Assembly: GCA_017592775.1 (NCBI GenBank)
Contig: JAGFNJ010000021.1
Location: 1 to 64,000 of the forward strand
Direction: 5' to 3'
Source: Candidatus Accumulibacter conexus
Lineage (GTDB): Bacteria; Pseudomonadota; Gammaproteobacteria; Burkholderiales; Rhodocyclaceae
DNA: 64,000 bases
Each line of letters opens with the position of its first letter. The stretch's first letter is position 1. The notes beneath the pieces were generated by a model that worked only from the letters and a program-made list of their open reading frames with translations, was not told where the DNA came from and made no database searches. This document shows, one piece after another, positions 37,841-47,627 of the stretch. A program made the translations under genes and the position numbers.

Positions 37841-38776
37841 ATGCAAACCGCCCAATACGAGGTCGACACTCCCCGCTACGCCCGCTGCGTCGAAATCTCC
37901 AAGCGCATCCGCTGGGAGATCGAGCGCGATGTGATCCGCGGCCGCGGCTTCGACTTCTCGAAGAAGTTCCTGCCCGATGGGCTGTCGAAGATCGACCGAC
38001 TGTCGTTCCTCTCCGAGGATGAACGACGTTTCCTCTCCCAGATCCAGGGCCGTACCTACGCCAACATGTTCGGGCTGGTGGAGCGCTTCATCGGCGCCAA
38101 GATCCTGGAGGTGAGTCGCGATCACTGGCTCGGCGACCAGACCGCGCTGGAGGCCCTGGTGCGATTCAGCGACGAGGAGCTGAAGCATCAGAAGCTCTTC
38201 CGCCGCATCGAGGGCCTGGCCGCCGCGGGCATGCCTGAAGGCTACAGCTTCCTGCCGCAGCCGAACGACATCGCATCCGTCGTGCTCGGCAAGTCCACCT
38301 GGGCGGTACTCGCACTCACCTGCCTGATCGAGTTCTTCACCCAGGTCCACTACCGCTCGAGCATCGAACCCGACATGCACCTCTCCGAGTTGTGGAAGGA
38401 CGTGTTCCAGTATCACTGGCGCGAAGAGTCGCAGCACGCGATTCTCGACGAGCTCGAATGGCAGCGCGAGGATGCGAAGCTGACAGCCGAGGCACGCGAC
38501 CGCGCAGTGGACGAGCTCATCGAGCTGGTCGGAGCGGTGGACGGGCTGTTGCAGCTGCAAGCCACCGCGGATGTCGACTACTTCGTGCGGACCGCTGGCC
38601 GCTACTTCGGCGGCGACGAGGTACAGCAACTACGCGCGGTGGTACTCGGCGCTTACCGCTGGCAGTACATTCTTTCGGGCGTCGAGGAGACGCGTTTCAA
38701 CGAGATCCTCGCCCGCATGATCGACGACGCGCAGGGCCGGCGGATCGGCGAAGCGCTCGCGCCGATCGTCGCCTGA
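37841..38776 (+). CDS. Ferritin-like diiron protein
   Basis: This 311-residue, mostly helical protein has two E-x-x-H motifs, E113/H116 (DEELKHQ) and E196/H199 (REESQHA). Further glutamates in ERFIG (E81) and LIEFFTQ (E164) complete a dinuclear metal site like that of ferritin-like oxygenases. AAAGGAG sits upstream of the ATG. The substrate is not deducible; a role in iron/oxygen stress or a specific oxidation is possible. It is divergent from the two-component genes and part of the block flanked by the purC/prlC duplication. Confidence 0.75.
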   Translation: MQTAQYEVDTPRYARCVEISKRIRWEIERDVIRGRGFDFSKKFLPDGLSKIDRLSFLSEDERRFLSQIQGRTYANMFGLVERFIGAKILEVSRDHWLGDQTALEALVRFSDEELKHQKLFRRIEGLAAAGMPEGYSFLPQPNDIASVVLGKSTWAVLALTCLIEFFTQVHYRSSIEPDMHLSELWKDVFQYHWREESQHAILDELEWQREDAKLTAEARDRAVDELIELVGAVDGLLQLQATADVDYFVRTAGRYFGGDEVQQLRAVVLGAYRWQYILSGVEETRFNEILARMIDDAQGRRIGEALAPIVA

Positions 38777-38820
38777 CGGGCCTCGTTTCGGAGAGAGCCT
38801 CATGCGGCTTGCAGAGGCTC

Positions 38821-38854
38821 GCGTAGCGGAGCACCCCGGGTGCTTCCGCTACGC
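38821..38854 (+). terminator. Strong stem-loop downstream of the diiron gene
   Basis: GCGTAGCGGAGCACC pairs with GGTGCTTCCGCTACGC apart from one bulged base. It lies 45 bases after the diiron stop. No T-run follows, so termination is plausible but not certain. Confidence 0.5.
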
Positions 38855-38919
38855 CTCGGCCGAGGCGAAAGCCGCAAAGGGTCTGCCGTTGCATGCGGTC
38901 GACGTCTGCGCGCGACCAT

Positions 38920-39045
38920 TGCGAGGACGGTGCTCCTGACCACCCTCGCAGTGGTCGCGTTTGCCGCCAGTTCGATCCTCTGCCGCCTTGCACTGCACGA
39001 TCCAACGATCGACGCGGCAAGCTTCTGCACCATCCGCTTGCTGCC
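38920..39045 (+). pseudogene. Truncated N-terminus of an EamA/DMT-family transporter
   Basis: One frame reads [41 protein letters not shown]. This is the first membrane helix and the following IDAASF-TxIRLLSG-type motif of EamA drug/metabolite transporters. It stops matching exactly at RLL and passes into the purC leader. About 250 residues of a normal EamA protein are missing, so this is a broken gene at a recombination joint. The rest of 38777-39219 holds the stem-loop above and the purC leader. Confidence 0.65.
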
Positions 39046-39165
39046 CTTCGAGGCCTGCGGCACCGCCGCGCATTGGACTGCATCGCAGCGGCACGCATCG
39101 ACGCCTCTGCCGCTGTCGTACGCCGGCAGCGCTGCGGCGACCGCCGGGCCGCCCGCTTTCTGCCC

Positions 39166-39171
39166 TATAAT
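39166..39171 (+). promoter_or_regulatory. -10 box of purC
   Basis: A perfect TATAAT lies 48 bases upstream of the purC GTG start in GC-rich surroundings. No convincing -35 box is seen. The corresponding position in the scar copy at 34128-34369 has lost this box. Confidence 0.6.
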
Positions 39172-39219
39172 CGCGGGCTCCGACCCTCTCTCCAACCATC
39201 GCAGCCCCGGAACAACAAC

Positions 39220-40158
39220 GTGAGCGCAGCCCTGTTCGAATCGAGCATCACCAGTCTGCCGCTGCTCGGCCGCGGCAAGGTGCGCGACATCTACGCCGTC
39301 GGCAGCGACCGGCTGTTGATCGTCACCAGCGACCGCCTGTCGGCGTTCGACGTCGTCCTCCCCGACCCGGTGCCCGACAAGGGCCGCGTGCTGACGCGCC
39401 TCGCCCGCTTCTGGTTCGATCGCCTTGCGGCGATCATCCCCAACCAGCTCACCGGCATCGACCCGGAAGCGGTCGTCTCTGCCGACGAGCGCTGGCAGGT
39501 CCGCGGGCGGGCGCTGGTCGTCAAGCGCCTGCGGCCGCTGCCGATCGAGGCGGTGGTGCGTGGCTACCTGATCGGCTCCGGCTGGCAGGACTACCAGGCG
39601 ACCGGCGCCGTCTGCGGCATCGCCCTGCCCGCCGGACTGCAGCTCGCCAGCCGCCTGCCGCAGCCGATCTTCACGCCGGCGACCAAGGCGGCGATCGGCG
39701 ATCACGACGAGAACATCGCCTTTGAACGCGCTGCCGCCGAATGCGCGCGCGCACTCGCCGACCTGCTGCCGGCCAGCGGACGCAGCGGCGAGGAGGTTGC
39801 CGGCGAGGCACGTGTGGCAGCCGTCGCGCTGTACACTGCCGCCGCCGCGCATGCGGCCGACCACGGCATCATCATCGCCGACACCAAGTTCGAGTTCGGA
39901 CTCGACGCCAGCGGCGTCCTGCACCTGATCGACGAGGCGCTGACTCCCGACTCGTCACGCTTCTGGCCAGCCGACGCCTATCGCGAGGGCATCAGCCCGC
40001 CGTCCTTCGACAAGCAATACGTGCGCGATTACCTCGAGACCCTCGCCTGGAACAAGCAGGCCCCCGGCCCACACCTGCCGGCCGAGGTGCTCGCCGGCAC
40101 GCGCGCCCGGTACGTCGAAGCCTGTGAACGGCTGACCGGCGAGAAGTTCAGCGACTGA
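39220..40158 (+). CDS. purC: SAICAR synthetase (phosphoribosylaminoimidazole-succinocarboxamide synthase)
   Basis: This 312-residue enzyme joins aspartate to CAIR with ATP in purine synthesis. The motifs [56 protein letters not shown] and [12 protein letters not shown] are all present. The start is GTG at 39220; a frame extending left enters the leader and the EamA fragment. The 5' end exists a second time as a scar at 34128-34369, beyond the kinase/diiron block. Confidence 0.96.
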   Translation: MSAALFESSITSLPLLGRGKVRDIYAVGSDRLLIVTSDRLSAFDVVLPDPVPDKGRVLTRLARFWFDRLAAIIPNQLTGIDPEAVVSADERWQVRGRALVVKRLRPLPIEAVVRGYLIGSGWQDYQATGAVCGIALPAGLQLASRLPQPIFTPATKAAIGDHDENIAFERAAAECARALADLLPASGRSGEEVAGEARVAAVALYTAAAAHAADHGIIIADTKFEFGLDASGVLHLIDEALTPDSSRFWPADAYREGISPPSFDKQYVRDYLETLAWNKQAPGPHLPAEVLAGTRARYVEACERLTGEKFSD

Positions 40159-40219
40159 TCGACCGCCCGGCGCACCGCGCATCGCCGCGGTCTGCGCCCT
40201 TCTCTCACAAGGAGTGCGC

Positions 40220-40996
40220 ATGAGTGTGGAGACAAGCTCAACAACCGAGCGCAATGATGCAGCGCCCGCGGTGCGCAGCGTCGGCACCGGCAGGCCGTTC
40301 GCCTGGCTTGCCGCCGGCTGGCGGGATCTGTGTGCCAACCCGATTGCCAGCCTCGCCTATGGCCTGCTGTTCGCCATCGCCGGCGACCTGATCACGATCT
40401 TTGCCTGGCGCAACGGACAGATCTTCATCGTCGCCACATCGGGCTTCTTCCTCGTCGCTCCCCTGCTCGCCGGTGGCCTCTACGAGATCAGCCGGCGATT
40501 GGAAAACGGCCAGAAGTCGACCTTCATCGGCTCGCTGGCCGGCGGCCGACGCAACGCCATCGAACTGGCCAAGCTGGGACTGCTGCTGGGATTCTTCGGC
40601 CTCGCCTGGGAACGCATCTCCAGCTTCCTCTTCGCTTTCCTGGCGCCCGGAATCGCTCCCGACCTGCTGGCCCTGCTGGCCGAGATCCACCTCTCGGTCG
40701 AGCACCGCGACCTGCTGCTGATCTGGATTCTCGTCGGGGGAATCCAGGCGCTGCTGGTGTTTTCGCTGACCGTGGTCTCGGTCCCCCTGCTGCTCGACCG
40801 GCCGGCAAGCGTCGGCACCGCCATCCGCACCAGCCTGCGCGCGGTCGATGCCAACCTCGTGCCGATGCTCGTCTGGGGCGCGACCGTCGTCGCCCTGACG
40901 GCACTGGGCTTTCTCACCCTGTTCTTCGGCCTCGTCGTCCTCATGCCGCTGCTCGGGCACGCAACGTGGCACGCCTATCGCGACCTAGTAGAATGA
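40220..40996 (+). CDS. DUF2189 integral membrane protein
   Basis: This 258-residue protein has about six hydrophobic segments (for example PIASLAYGLLFAIAGDLI, FFLVAPLLAGGLY, LLLGFFGLAW, ILVGGIQALLVFSL and LTALGFLTLFFGLVVLMPLL) and the FLVAPLLAGGLYEISRR motif of DUF2189. ATG at 40220 follows AAGGAG. The function is unknown; members often sit near respiratory genes. It lies between purC and prlC. Confidence 0.82.
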   Translation: MSVETSSTTERNDAAPAVRSVGTGRPFAWLAAGWRDLCANPIASLAYGLLFAIAGDLITIFAWRNGQIFIVATSGFFLVAPLLAGGLYEISRRLENGQKSTFIGSLAGGRRNAIELAKLGLLLGFFGLAWERISSFLFAFLAPGIAPDLLALLAEIHLSVEHRDLLLIWILVGGIQALLVFSLTVVSVPLLLDRPASVGTAIRTSLRAVDANLVPMLVWGATVVALTALGFLTLFFGLVVLMPLLGHATWHAYRDLVE

Positions 40997-41060
40997 GGGC
41001 TTCGTCTCCGGCGCCGGCAACCAGCGCCGGCAAGGCCCCCTTCGCAAACCGGAAACACCG

Positions 41061-43154
41061 ATGACCCACCACACCCCGCAGGACAACCCGCTGCTTGATT
41101 TTTCCGGCCTGCCGCGTTTCGACCTGCTCTCGCCGGAGCATGTGCAACCGGCCATCGGCGAGTTGCTCGCCCGTTGCCGCAGCCTCGTCGAAACACTCGC
41201 TGCCGATACCGTCGCCGCCACTTGGGCGGACTTCGCTGCACCGCTCGCCGACGGTTTCGAGCAACTCTCGCGCGCCTGGGGGATCGTCGGCCATGTGCAT
41301 TCGGTCAACGATGTGCCGGCCTGGCGGGACGCCTACAACGAAATGCTGCCTGAAGTCTCGCGCTTCTATGCCGAAGTCGGCCAGAACCTGCAACTGTTCG
41401 CCAAGTACCGGGCGATCGCCGAAGGCAGCGAGTTCGCCACCCTCTCGCCAGCGCAGCAGCGGGTCGTCGAACACGAGGTGCGCGACTTTCGCCTGGCGGG
41501 AGCCGCGCTGCCAGCGGCCAGCAAACCGCGCTTCCAGGCGATCAGCGAAGAACTCGCGCAACTCGCCGCCAAGTTCTCGGAGAACCTGCTTGACGCCACC
41601 AACGCCTACGGCGAACTCGTGACCGACGCCGGCGAACTCGCCGGCCTGCCGGACGACGTCCGCCAGGCCGCCCGCGAGGCAGCCGAGCGCGCCGGCGCAA
41701 GCGGCTGGAAGTTCAGCCTGCACATGCCCTCCTACCTGCCGGTGATGCAGTACGCCGACAGCCGGCGGCTGCGCGCCGCGATGTACCGGGCTTACGCCAC
41801 GCGTGCGGCCGAGTTCGGCCCCGCCGACCTCGACAATACGCCGCTGATCCGGCGGCTTCTCGAGCTGCGCCGGGAACAGGCCCAGTTGCTCGGCTACCAG
41901 AACTTTGCCGAGGTCTCGCTGGTGCCCAAGATGGCCGAGTCGGTGGCCCAGGTACTCGCCTTCCTGCGCGATCTGGCAGTCCGGGCACGGCCGTTCGCGG
42001 AGGGGGACATCGCCGACCTGCGCGACTTCGCCAGCCGCGAACTCGGCCTGCAGACGATGGAGGCCTGGGATGTGGCCTATGTCTCGGAAAAGCTGTTGCA
42101 GGCCCGCTACTCCTTTTCCGAGCAGGAGGTGAGACGGTACTTCACCGAGGACAAGGTGCTTGCCGGCCTCTTCTCCGTCATCGAGACCCTGTTCGAGGTC
42201 CGCCTGCGGCCCGACGCGGCACCCGTCTGGCACGAGGACGTTCGCTTCTTCCGCATCGAGAACCCGGCCGGCGAACTCGTCGGCCAGTTCTACCTCGATC
42301 TCTACGCGCGCGACACGAAACGGGGCGGCGCCTGGATGGACGAAGCGATCGGCCGCCGCCGCGTCCGCATGCAGTCAGTGGCCGGCGGCAGCGACGACAT
42401 CCAGAAGCCGGTCGCCTACCTCAACTGCAACTTCTCGCGTCCGGTCGGCGAGAAGGACGGGCGGCCGCGACCGGCGATGTTCACCCACGACGAAGTCAGC
42501 ACCCTCTTCCACGAGACCGGTCATGGCCTGCACCATCTGCTGACGCAGGTCGATGAACCGGGCGTCGCGGGAATTCACGGCGTCGAATGGGACGCCGTCG
42601 AGCTGCCGTCGCAGTTCATGGAGAACTACTGCTGGGAGTGGCGCGTCCTGCAGGGAATGTCCGCCCACATCGACACTGGCGAAAGCCTGCCACGCGCGCT
42701 CTTCGACAAGATGCTGGCAGCCAGGAACTTCCAGAGCGGCATGCAGATGCTGCGGCAGGTGGAGTTCTCGCTCTTCGACCTGCTGCTGCACAGCGACTTC
42801 GATCCAGCCGGCGAGCGCGGCGTGCTCGACTTGCTTGCCGACGTGCGACGCGAAGTCGCGGTGCTCGTGCCGCCCGCCTGGCACCGCTTCCCGAACAGCT
42901 TCTCGCACATCTTTGCCGGCGGCTATGCTGCCGGTTACTACAGTTACAAGTGGGCCGAAGTCCTCTCGGCCGACTGTTACGGCGCTTTCGAAGAGGCGGG
43001 AAACCCCTTCGACCAGACCACCGGCGACCGCTTCCTGCGGGAGATCCTGGCGGTTGGCGGCAGCCGGCCGGCGATGGATAGCTTCCGTGCCTTCCGTGGC
43101 CGCGAGCCGCAGGTCGACGCGCTGCTGCGCCACTGCGGCATGATCGCCACCTGA
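41061..43154 (+). CDS. prlC: Oligopeptidase A (M3 zinc metallopeptidase)
   Basis: This 697-residue cytoplasmic peptidase has the HETGH zinc motif near residue 484 and the M3 context STLFHETGHGLHHLL. EWDAVELPSQFMENYCWE and YSYKWAEVLSAD motifs follow. It degrades oligopeptides, including cleaved signal peptides. Length and start (NPLLDFSGLPRFD) match the family. Part of its coding DNA (42056-42103) recurs in the scar at 34370-34410. Confidence 0.95.
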   Translation: MTHHTPQDNPLLDFSGLPRFDLLSPEHVQPAIGELLARCRSLVETLAADTVAATWADFAAPLADGFEQLSRAWGIVGHVHSVNDVPAWRDAYNEMLPEVSRFYAEVGQNLQLFAKYRAIAEGSEFATLSPAQQRVVEHEVRDFRLAGAALPAASKPRFQAISEELAQLAAKFSENLLDATNAYGELVTDAGELAGLPDDVRQAAREAAERAGASGWKFSLHMPSYLPVMQYADSRRLRAAMYRAYATRAAEFGPADLDNTPLIRRLLELRREQAQLLGYQNFAEVSLVPKMAESVAQVLAFLRDLAVRARPFAEGDIADLRDFASRELGLQTMEAWDVAYVSEKLLQARYSFSEQEVRRYFTEDKVLAGLFSVIETLFEVRLRPDAAPVWHEDVRFFRIENPAGELVGQFYLDLYARDTKRGGAWMDEAIGRRRVRMQSVAGGSDDIQKPVAYLNCNFSRPVGEKDGRPRPAMFTHDEVSTLFHETGHGLHHLLTQVDEPGVAGIHGVEWDAVELPSQFMENYCWEWRVLQGMSAHIDTGESLPRALFDKMLAARNFQSGMQMLRQVEFSLFDLLLHSDFDPAGERGVLDLLADVRREVAVLVPPAWHRFPNSFSHIFAGGYAAGYYSYKWAEVLSADCYGAFEEAGNPFDQTTGDRFLREILAVGGSRPAMDSFRAFRGREPQVDALLRHCGMIAT

Positions 43155-43172
43155 CCAGCGGGAACTGCACGC

Positions 43173-43703
43173 ATGCGCACATCGAGAAACCGCAACCGCA
43201 GCCGCATCCTGCTCGCCCCGGCCCTGCTCGGGCTGCTGCTGGCCGGCACCGGCGCCACTGCCGAAACCACTTACCGCTGGGTTGACCCGAACACCGGCGG
43301 CACGGTGATCTCGGACATGCCGCCACCACCGGGCGCGAGGAACGTCAGCCGCTACACGACGAGCGGCAGCAGTGCCGACGAGCGCCCCCTGCCCTATGCA
43401 GTGCGCCAGGCGAGCGAGAAGTTTCCCGTCGTCCTCTATGCCACCGAACGCTGTGAAACATACTGCCAGGAGGCGCGTGAGCTGCTCAAGCAGCGTGGCG
43501 TTCCGTTCACGGAGAAGATCCTCAGGACCGAGGAGGAATTTGCCGAACTCACCCGTCTGCTCGGCAGGGAAGCGGCCTTGCCCAGCGTCAGCGTCGGCCG
43601 CGAGTACCTGCGCGGTTTCGACGCGGCAAGCTGGAATTCCCTCCTCGACGCCGCCAGCTACCCCGCCCGCCCAGGCCGGCCGGCAGCGACACGCGGCCCG
43701 TGA
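43173..43703 (+). CDS. Exported DUF4124-glutaredoxin-like protein
   Basis: This 176-residue protein has a signal peptide (basic start, LLAPALLGLLLAGTGATA), then a DUF4124 module (TYRWVDPNTGGTVISDMPPP), then a thioredoxin-fold glutaredoxin-like domain with CETYC (spaced CxxxC) and a LPSVSVGREYLRGFD segment equivalent to the cis-proline region. It likely acts in the periplasm on protein or peptide thiols. The CxxxC spacing differs from classic CxxC glutaredoxins, so redox activity is uncertain. Confidence 0.75.
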   Translation: MRTSRNRNRSRILLAPALLGLLLAGTGATAETTYRWVDPNTGGTVISDMPPPPGARNVSRYTTSGSSADERPLPYAVRQASEKFPVVLYATERCETYCQEARELLKQRGVPFTEKILRTEEEFAELTRLLGREAALPSVSVGREYLRGFDAASWNSLLDAASYPARPGRPAATRGP

Positions 43704-43737
43704 TGTCAGGCGCCGGAGCCGCCGCCGCGCGAGCCCC

Positions 43738-44694
43738 TCAGAGCAGGTTGTCGGCCGTGCCGCCGCCACGCCGGATGATGCGCCGCAACTGATCGAGCGC
43801 TTCGATCTGGATCTGACGCACCCGCTCGCGCGTCAGGTTCATGTCGAGGGCGATCTCCTCGAGCGTGCACGGCTCGATCCCGGCGAGTCCATAGCGACGC
43901 TGCAGAACCTCCTGCTGCTTGTCGCCAAGCTGCCCCAGCCAGCGGCGCAGGAGATCGCCGATCTCGTTCGCTTGCAGCAATTCGTCGGGTTCGAGCAGTT
44001 GCTCGTCGGGAATCACATCGCCCATCGTTCGGCCCGGATCGACCTGCAGCGGCGCATCGAGTGAAGCGATCCGCTCGTTCAGCGCCATCACGCGCCGCAC
44101 CTCGTCGCCAGTCCGGTCGATCAGGTGGGCGATCTGGTCGATGCAGAGGTCACGACCACTGGCGGCCTCGAGGTGGCGAATCGCACGCAGGACGAGGTTG
44201 ATCTCCTTGACGACATGCACCGGCAAGCGGATCGTCCGCGACTGGTTCATGATCGCGCGCTCGATTCCCTGCCTGATCCACCAGGTCGCATAGGTCGAGA
44301 AACGAAAGCCGCGCTCGGGATCGAACTTCTCGATGGCGTGAATCAGGCCGAGGTTCCCCTCCTCGATCATGTCCAGCAACGGCAGGCCCCGGTTCAGGTA
44401 GTGCTTGGCGATGTTGACCACCAGCCGCAGGTTGTGCTCGATCATCTTCTGCCGCGCCAGGAAGTCCCCGGCGCGTGCCCGGCGCGCCCACGCTCCTTCC
44501 TCGGCCGGCGAAAAAAGCGGCTTGGCGCCGATCTCGTTGAGGTAATGCTGCGTCACGTCGTTGAGGAGTTCAGCCTCGGGTGACGGCAGTGAATCAACGA
44601 CTTCGGCTACCGGCTGCGATTCGCCGGCGGCCCACTCGCCCGGCTCGACCTCGTCGGCGAAAGGATCGAACTCGGCGTCGTAGGAGGCCGACAT
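43738..44694 (-). CDS. rpoS: RNA polymerase sigma factor RpoS
   Basis: This 318-residue sigma-70-family factor has region 2 ([54 protein letters not shown]), region 3 and region 4 ([20 protein letters not shown]). Size, lack of a long region 1.1, and position after nlpD identify RpoS, the stationary-phase and stress sigma factor. It starts 2 bases after nlpD. Promoters inside nlpD usually drive it. Confidence 0.95.
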   Translation of the reverse strand: MSASYDAEFDPFADEVEPGEWAAGESQPVAEVVDSLPSPEAELLNDVTQHYLNEIGAKPLFSPAEEGAWARRARAGDFLARQKMIEHNLRLVVNIAKHYLNRGLPLLDMIEEGNLGLIHAIEKFDPERGFRFSTYATWWIRQGIERAIMNQSRTIRLPVHVVKEINLVLRAIRHLEAASGRDLCIDQIAHLIDRTGDEVRRVMALNERIASLDAPLQVDPGRTMGDVIPDEQLLEPDELLQANEIGDLLRRWLGQLGDKQQEVLQRRYGLAGIEPCTLEEIALDMNLTRERVRQIQIEALDQLRRIIRRGGGTADNLL

Positions 44695-44696
44695 GA

Positions 44697-45734
44697 TCAG
44701 CGTCCGGGCAGCAGCTTCAGCGGGTCGACCGGCTTGCCCTGGCGCCTGATCTCGAAGTGCAGCTTGACCTGATCGGCGTCGCTGTTGCCCATTTCGGCGA
44801 TCTTCTGCCCCTTGCCAACCGACTGGCCTTCCTTCACGAGCACGTTCTGGTTGTGCGCATAGGCCGTCAGGAAGGTATTGTTGTGCTTGACGATCACCAG
44901 CTTGCCGTAACCGCGCAGCCCGGTGCCACTGTACACGACCTTGCCGCTGCCGGCAGCCACGACGCTGTCGCCAGCCTTGCCGGCGATGTCGATTCCCTTG
45001 TTGCCGCCCTCGCTGAAGGTGCCGATCAGTTTACCGCTCGCCGGCCACATCCAGCTCACATCATCGTTGCCTGAGCCATCAGCGGTGCGCGCCTCGCTGT
45101 CGGCCTTAACCTCCGGCTTGGCCTCGGTACGGGCCTCGGGCTTGACTTCCGGCTTCGCTTCCGGTCGCATCTCCGGCTTCACCGCCGTCGGCGCAACCAC
45201 CGCCACCGGCTCGACTGCCTGCGCCTGCGCGCGCGCCAGGGCCTGCTCCGAGTAGGGCTCCTTGCCCGCCAGCGGCGAACGCTTGAACGCGTCGACCGCT
45301 GCGGCCGGCGAACGCTGTTCGCCGGCCGGTGATACCGTGGCCGTCAGCGGTCGCTGCTCGACCGTCGCGCCGGCGGTGATCGGCCGCACGACGACGCCCT
45401 CGGCGGCGGTGGCGGTGGCGGCACCCGGCGCCCGGACCCGCAACACCTGCCCGACGAGGATCCGGTTCGGATTCTCGATGTTGTTCCACGCCGCCAGTTC
45501 GCGGTAGTCGAGCCCGTGGTCGAGGGCGATCGAGTGCAGCGTATCGCCCCGCTTGACGACATAGCCGTCCTTGCTGCCGGGCGCCAGCGGGCCAGACTGC
45601 TTCGCCGGCACCCTGGCGGCTTCTTCGGTCGGCGCCGATCCCTTGCCGGCGCAGCCCGCCAGCGCGAGCAGGAACGTCAGCAGGAGGGCCGTTCGATGCG
45701 CTGAAAGAGCTGTGAGAGGCGCCTGGTCCTTCAT
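44697..45734 (-). CDS. nlpD: NlpD-type lipoprotein activator of amidases (LysM + LytM)
   Basis: This 345-residue lipoprotein has lipobox LALAGC, a LysM domain ([20 protein letters not shown], near 55-100), a proline/lysine/glutamate-rich linker with repeated EAKPEVKPE units, and a LytM/M23 domain (near 230-340) lacking the full HxH catalytic set in the part I can read. This fits a non-enzymatic activator of cell-wall amidases at division. ATG at 45734 overlaps the pcm stop by 4 bp. It is the classic neighbour of rpoS. Confidence 0.92.
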   Translation of the reverse strand: MKDQAPLTALSAHRTALLLTFLLALAGCAGKGSAPTEEAARVPAKQSGPLAPGSKDGYVVKRGDTLHSIALDHGLDYRELAAWNNIENPNRILVGQVLRVRAPGAATATAAEGVVVRPITAGATVEQRPLTATVSPAGEQRSPAAAVDAFKRSPLAGKEPYSEQALARAQAQAVEPVAVVAPTAVKPEMRPEAKPEVKPEARTEAKPEVKADSEARTADGSGNDDVSWMWPASGKLIGTFSEGGNKGIDIAGKAGDSVVAAGSGKVVYSGTGLRGYGKLVIVKHNNTFLTAYAHNQNVLVKEGQSVGKGQKIAEMGNSDADQVKLHFEIRRQGKPVDPLKLLPGR

Positions 45735-46390
45735 TGAACTCCCGACAAGAGCGGAACGAAACGTACGGCATCGAGACGCTTTTCGACCAGCCCCTCGCGA
45801 CATCGTTCGATCAGCACGAGTTGCTGCGCGGTCGCGCCGAGCGGCAGGATGAGGCGGCCATTCTCGGCCAGTTGCTGCAGCAGCGGACGCGGCACGCGTG
45901 CCGCCGCCGCCGCGACGATGATCGTATCGAAAGGCGCCGCCTCCGGCAGACCGAGCTGTCCGTCGGCATGCTTGAGGCGAACCTCGGGCTTGCCGATGGC
46001 GCGCAGGTTGGCCTTCGCCTTGGCGAGCAAGGGCCCGATCCGCTCGACCGCATAGACCTCGTCGGTCAGTTGCGCCAGAACCGCCGCCTGATAACCGCAG
46101 CCGGCGCCGATCTCCAGCGTCCTGCCGAGTTCGTCGCGACCGGCACGCAGCGCCTCGATCATCCGCGCCACGACATAGGGTTGCGAAATCGTCTGCGAAA
46201 AGCCGAGCGGCAGTGCCGTATCCTCGTAGGCACGCGACGCCAGAGCCTCCTCGACGAAGACATGCCGCGGCACGGCGGCAATCGCCGCCAGCACCTCCTC
46301 ATCGGTGATTCCCTGTTCGCGCAGGCGCTCGATCATGCGCGTTCGCGTGCGCTGCGAGGTCATTCCGAAGCCGGCAACGGCGCCGCTCAT
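45731..46390 (-). CDS. pcm: Protein-L-isoaspartate O-methyltransferase
   Basis: This 219-residue repair enzyme methylates isoaspartyl residues in aged proteins with SAM. Motifs [37 protein letters not shown] (SAM motif I) and [12 protein letters not shown] are present. ATG at 46390 overlaps the surE stop by 4 bp (ATGA) and gives the usual length; a start at 46402 is the alternative. It is coupled to nlpD in the same way downstream. Confidence 0.93.
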   Translation of the reverse strand: MSGAVAGFGMTSQRTRTRMIERLREQGITDEEVLAAIAAVPRHVFVEEALASRAYEDTALPLGFSQTISQPYVVARMIEALRAGRDELGRTLEIGAGCGYQAAVLAQLTDEVYAVERIGPLLAKAKANLRAIGKPEVRLKHADGQLGLPEAAPFDTIIVAAAAARVPRPLLQQLAENGRLILPLGATAQQLVLIERCREGLVEKRLDAVRFVPLLSGVQ

Positions 46391-47130
46391 TGCGCCAGCC
46401 ACGAGCGCACCAGCGACAGTTGCGCCGTATGCGTGAGGTAGATCTGCAACGGCGTCAGCGAAACCTGGTTGTTCTGCACGGCGAAGAAGTCCGTACCCTC
46501 GCCGGCATCCTGCGCCTCGCCGGCAGCGCCGACCCAGAAGACCGTCTCGTTGCGCGGCGAGATCGTGCGCACCACCGGCTCCGCCTTGTGACGCTTGCCG
46601 AGACGGGTGACGACGATGCCCGCCAGCTCTTCATGGCTGACGTCGGGGACATTGACGTTGAGCAGGACGGGAGCACTCAGCGGCTGCCGCTGCAGCAGCA
46701 GGACCAGTTCCCGCGTGACCCGGGCGGCGGTGGCGAAATGACCGCCGACCTTGCTGCACAGCGAAACCGCCAGCGACGGCACGCCGAGCAGGAAACCCTC
46801 GGTGGCGGCGGCGACGGTTCCGGAATAGATCGTATCGTCGCCCATGTTGGCGCCGATGTTGATGCCCGAGATCACCATGTCTGGCAGTTTCTCGAGCATG
46901 CCGGTGACCGCCAGATGAACACAGTCGGTCGGCGTCCCGTTGACGTAGTAGAAGCCGTTCGCCGCCTGCTTCAGCGACAGCGGACGATCGAGCGTCAGCG
47001 AATTGCTGGCGCCGCTGCGATCACGCTCGGGCGCGACCACGGTGATCTCGGCGACGTCGGCCAGCGCCCGCGCCAGGTGTTCGATTCCTGGCGCGAAGTA
47101 ACCATCATCATTGCAAAGAAGGATCCGCAT
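46387..47130 (-). CDS. surE: SurE 5'/3'-nucleotidase
   Basis: This 247-residue metal-dependent phosphatase acts on nucleoside monophosphates under stress. Motifs [37 protein letters not shown] and [21 protein letters not shown] are present, including the metal-binding DD pair. It is the first gene of surE-pcm-nlpD-rpoS, with all four genes touching or overlapping. Confidence 0.95.
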   Translation of the reverse strand: MRILLCNDDGYFAPGIEHLARALADVAEITVVAPERDRSGASNSLTLDRPLSLKQAANGFYYVNGTPTDCVHLAVTGMLEKLPDMVISGINIGANMGDDTIYSGTVAAATEGFLLGVPSLAVSLCSKVGGHFATAARVTRELVLLLQRQPLSAPVLLNVNVPDVSHEELAGIVVTRLGKRHKAEPVVRTISPRNETVFWVGAAGEAQDAGEGTDFFAVQNNQVSLTPLQIYLTHTAQLSLVRSWLAQ

Positions 47131-47454
47131 CTCTATTCAGGAAGGGTCTCGAACACCGGCAAGGCATACAGCAACCGGCACGTCGCCGGCCGCGACGGAG
47201 AGGATGCCCGAATACCCGCCAAGCCGCCAACCATTATAGCGACCTGCTGCGTTTGCTCAAAGCGCGCGCAGCGGTCGCGCGCCAGGGCGACTCTTGCCCG
47301 AGTTGGCCGGGCAGCGTAGCCGCCGCCACCCGAACGTGAAATCGGTCACGGATTCGTCGTCGTTCAAGCTGAATTCCTCTTTACTTTCTCCCGCCACTCG
47401 CTTAGAGTCGAACCGTTTTTCGGTGGGTGCGAGTCTGGCCGCTTCGGTCAGCAC
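47131..47454. other. Intergenic region between surE and the riboswitch
   Basis: This divergent interval should hold the surE promoter (minus) and the promoter of the riboswitch-RTX transcript (plus). I see no convincing -35/-10 pair, gene or repeat. Confidence 0.4.
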
Positions 47455-47550
47455 TTGCACCCTGTCAATGGCAAACGGAGGGAGACCTCCGGACGCAAAG
47501 CCACGGACCCTACCCCGAGTTGCCTCATTGGCTCGGACGGGTGGCCGGGT
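47455..47550 (+). ncRNA. Cyclic di-GMP-I (GEMM-I) riboswitch
   Basis: The aptamer core is clear. TGTCAATGGCAAAC leads into a 5-bp stem GGAGG/CCTCC (47477-47481 and 47486-47490) closed by a GNRA loop GAGA. This is followed by the conserved block GGACGCAAAGCCACGG at 47491-47506. A second helix then forms, with CCGAG at 47515-47519 pairing with CTCGG at 47532-47536. This matches the class I c-di-GMP aptamer (GGCAAACC...GAAA...GGGACGCAAAGCC) in order and spacing. It sits about 80 bases ahead of the RTX protease gene and should tie its expression to c-di-GMP. Outer boundaries are approximate. Confidence 0.87.
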
Positions 47551-47627
47551 TGCCCGAATGGCGCGCGCCCTTTGCGCTGATCGAGTGCCTCCTCCAGCTT
47601 TGCGTCCACGCGGCAGAAGGAGTCGAT

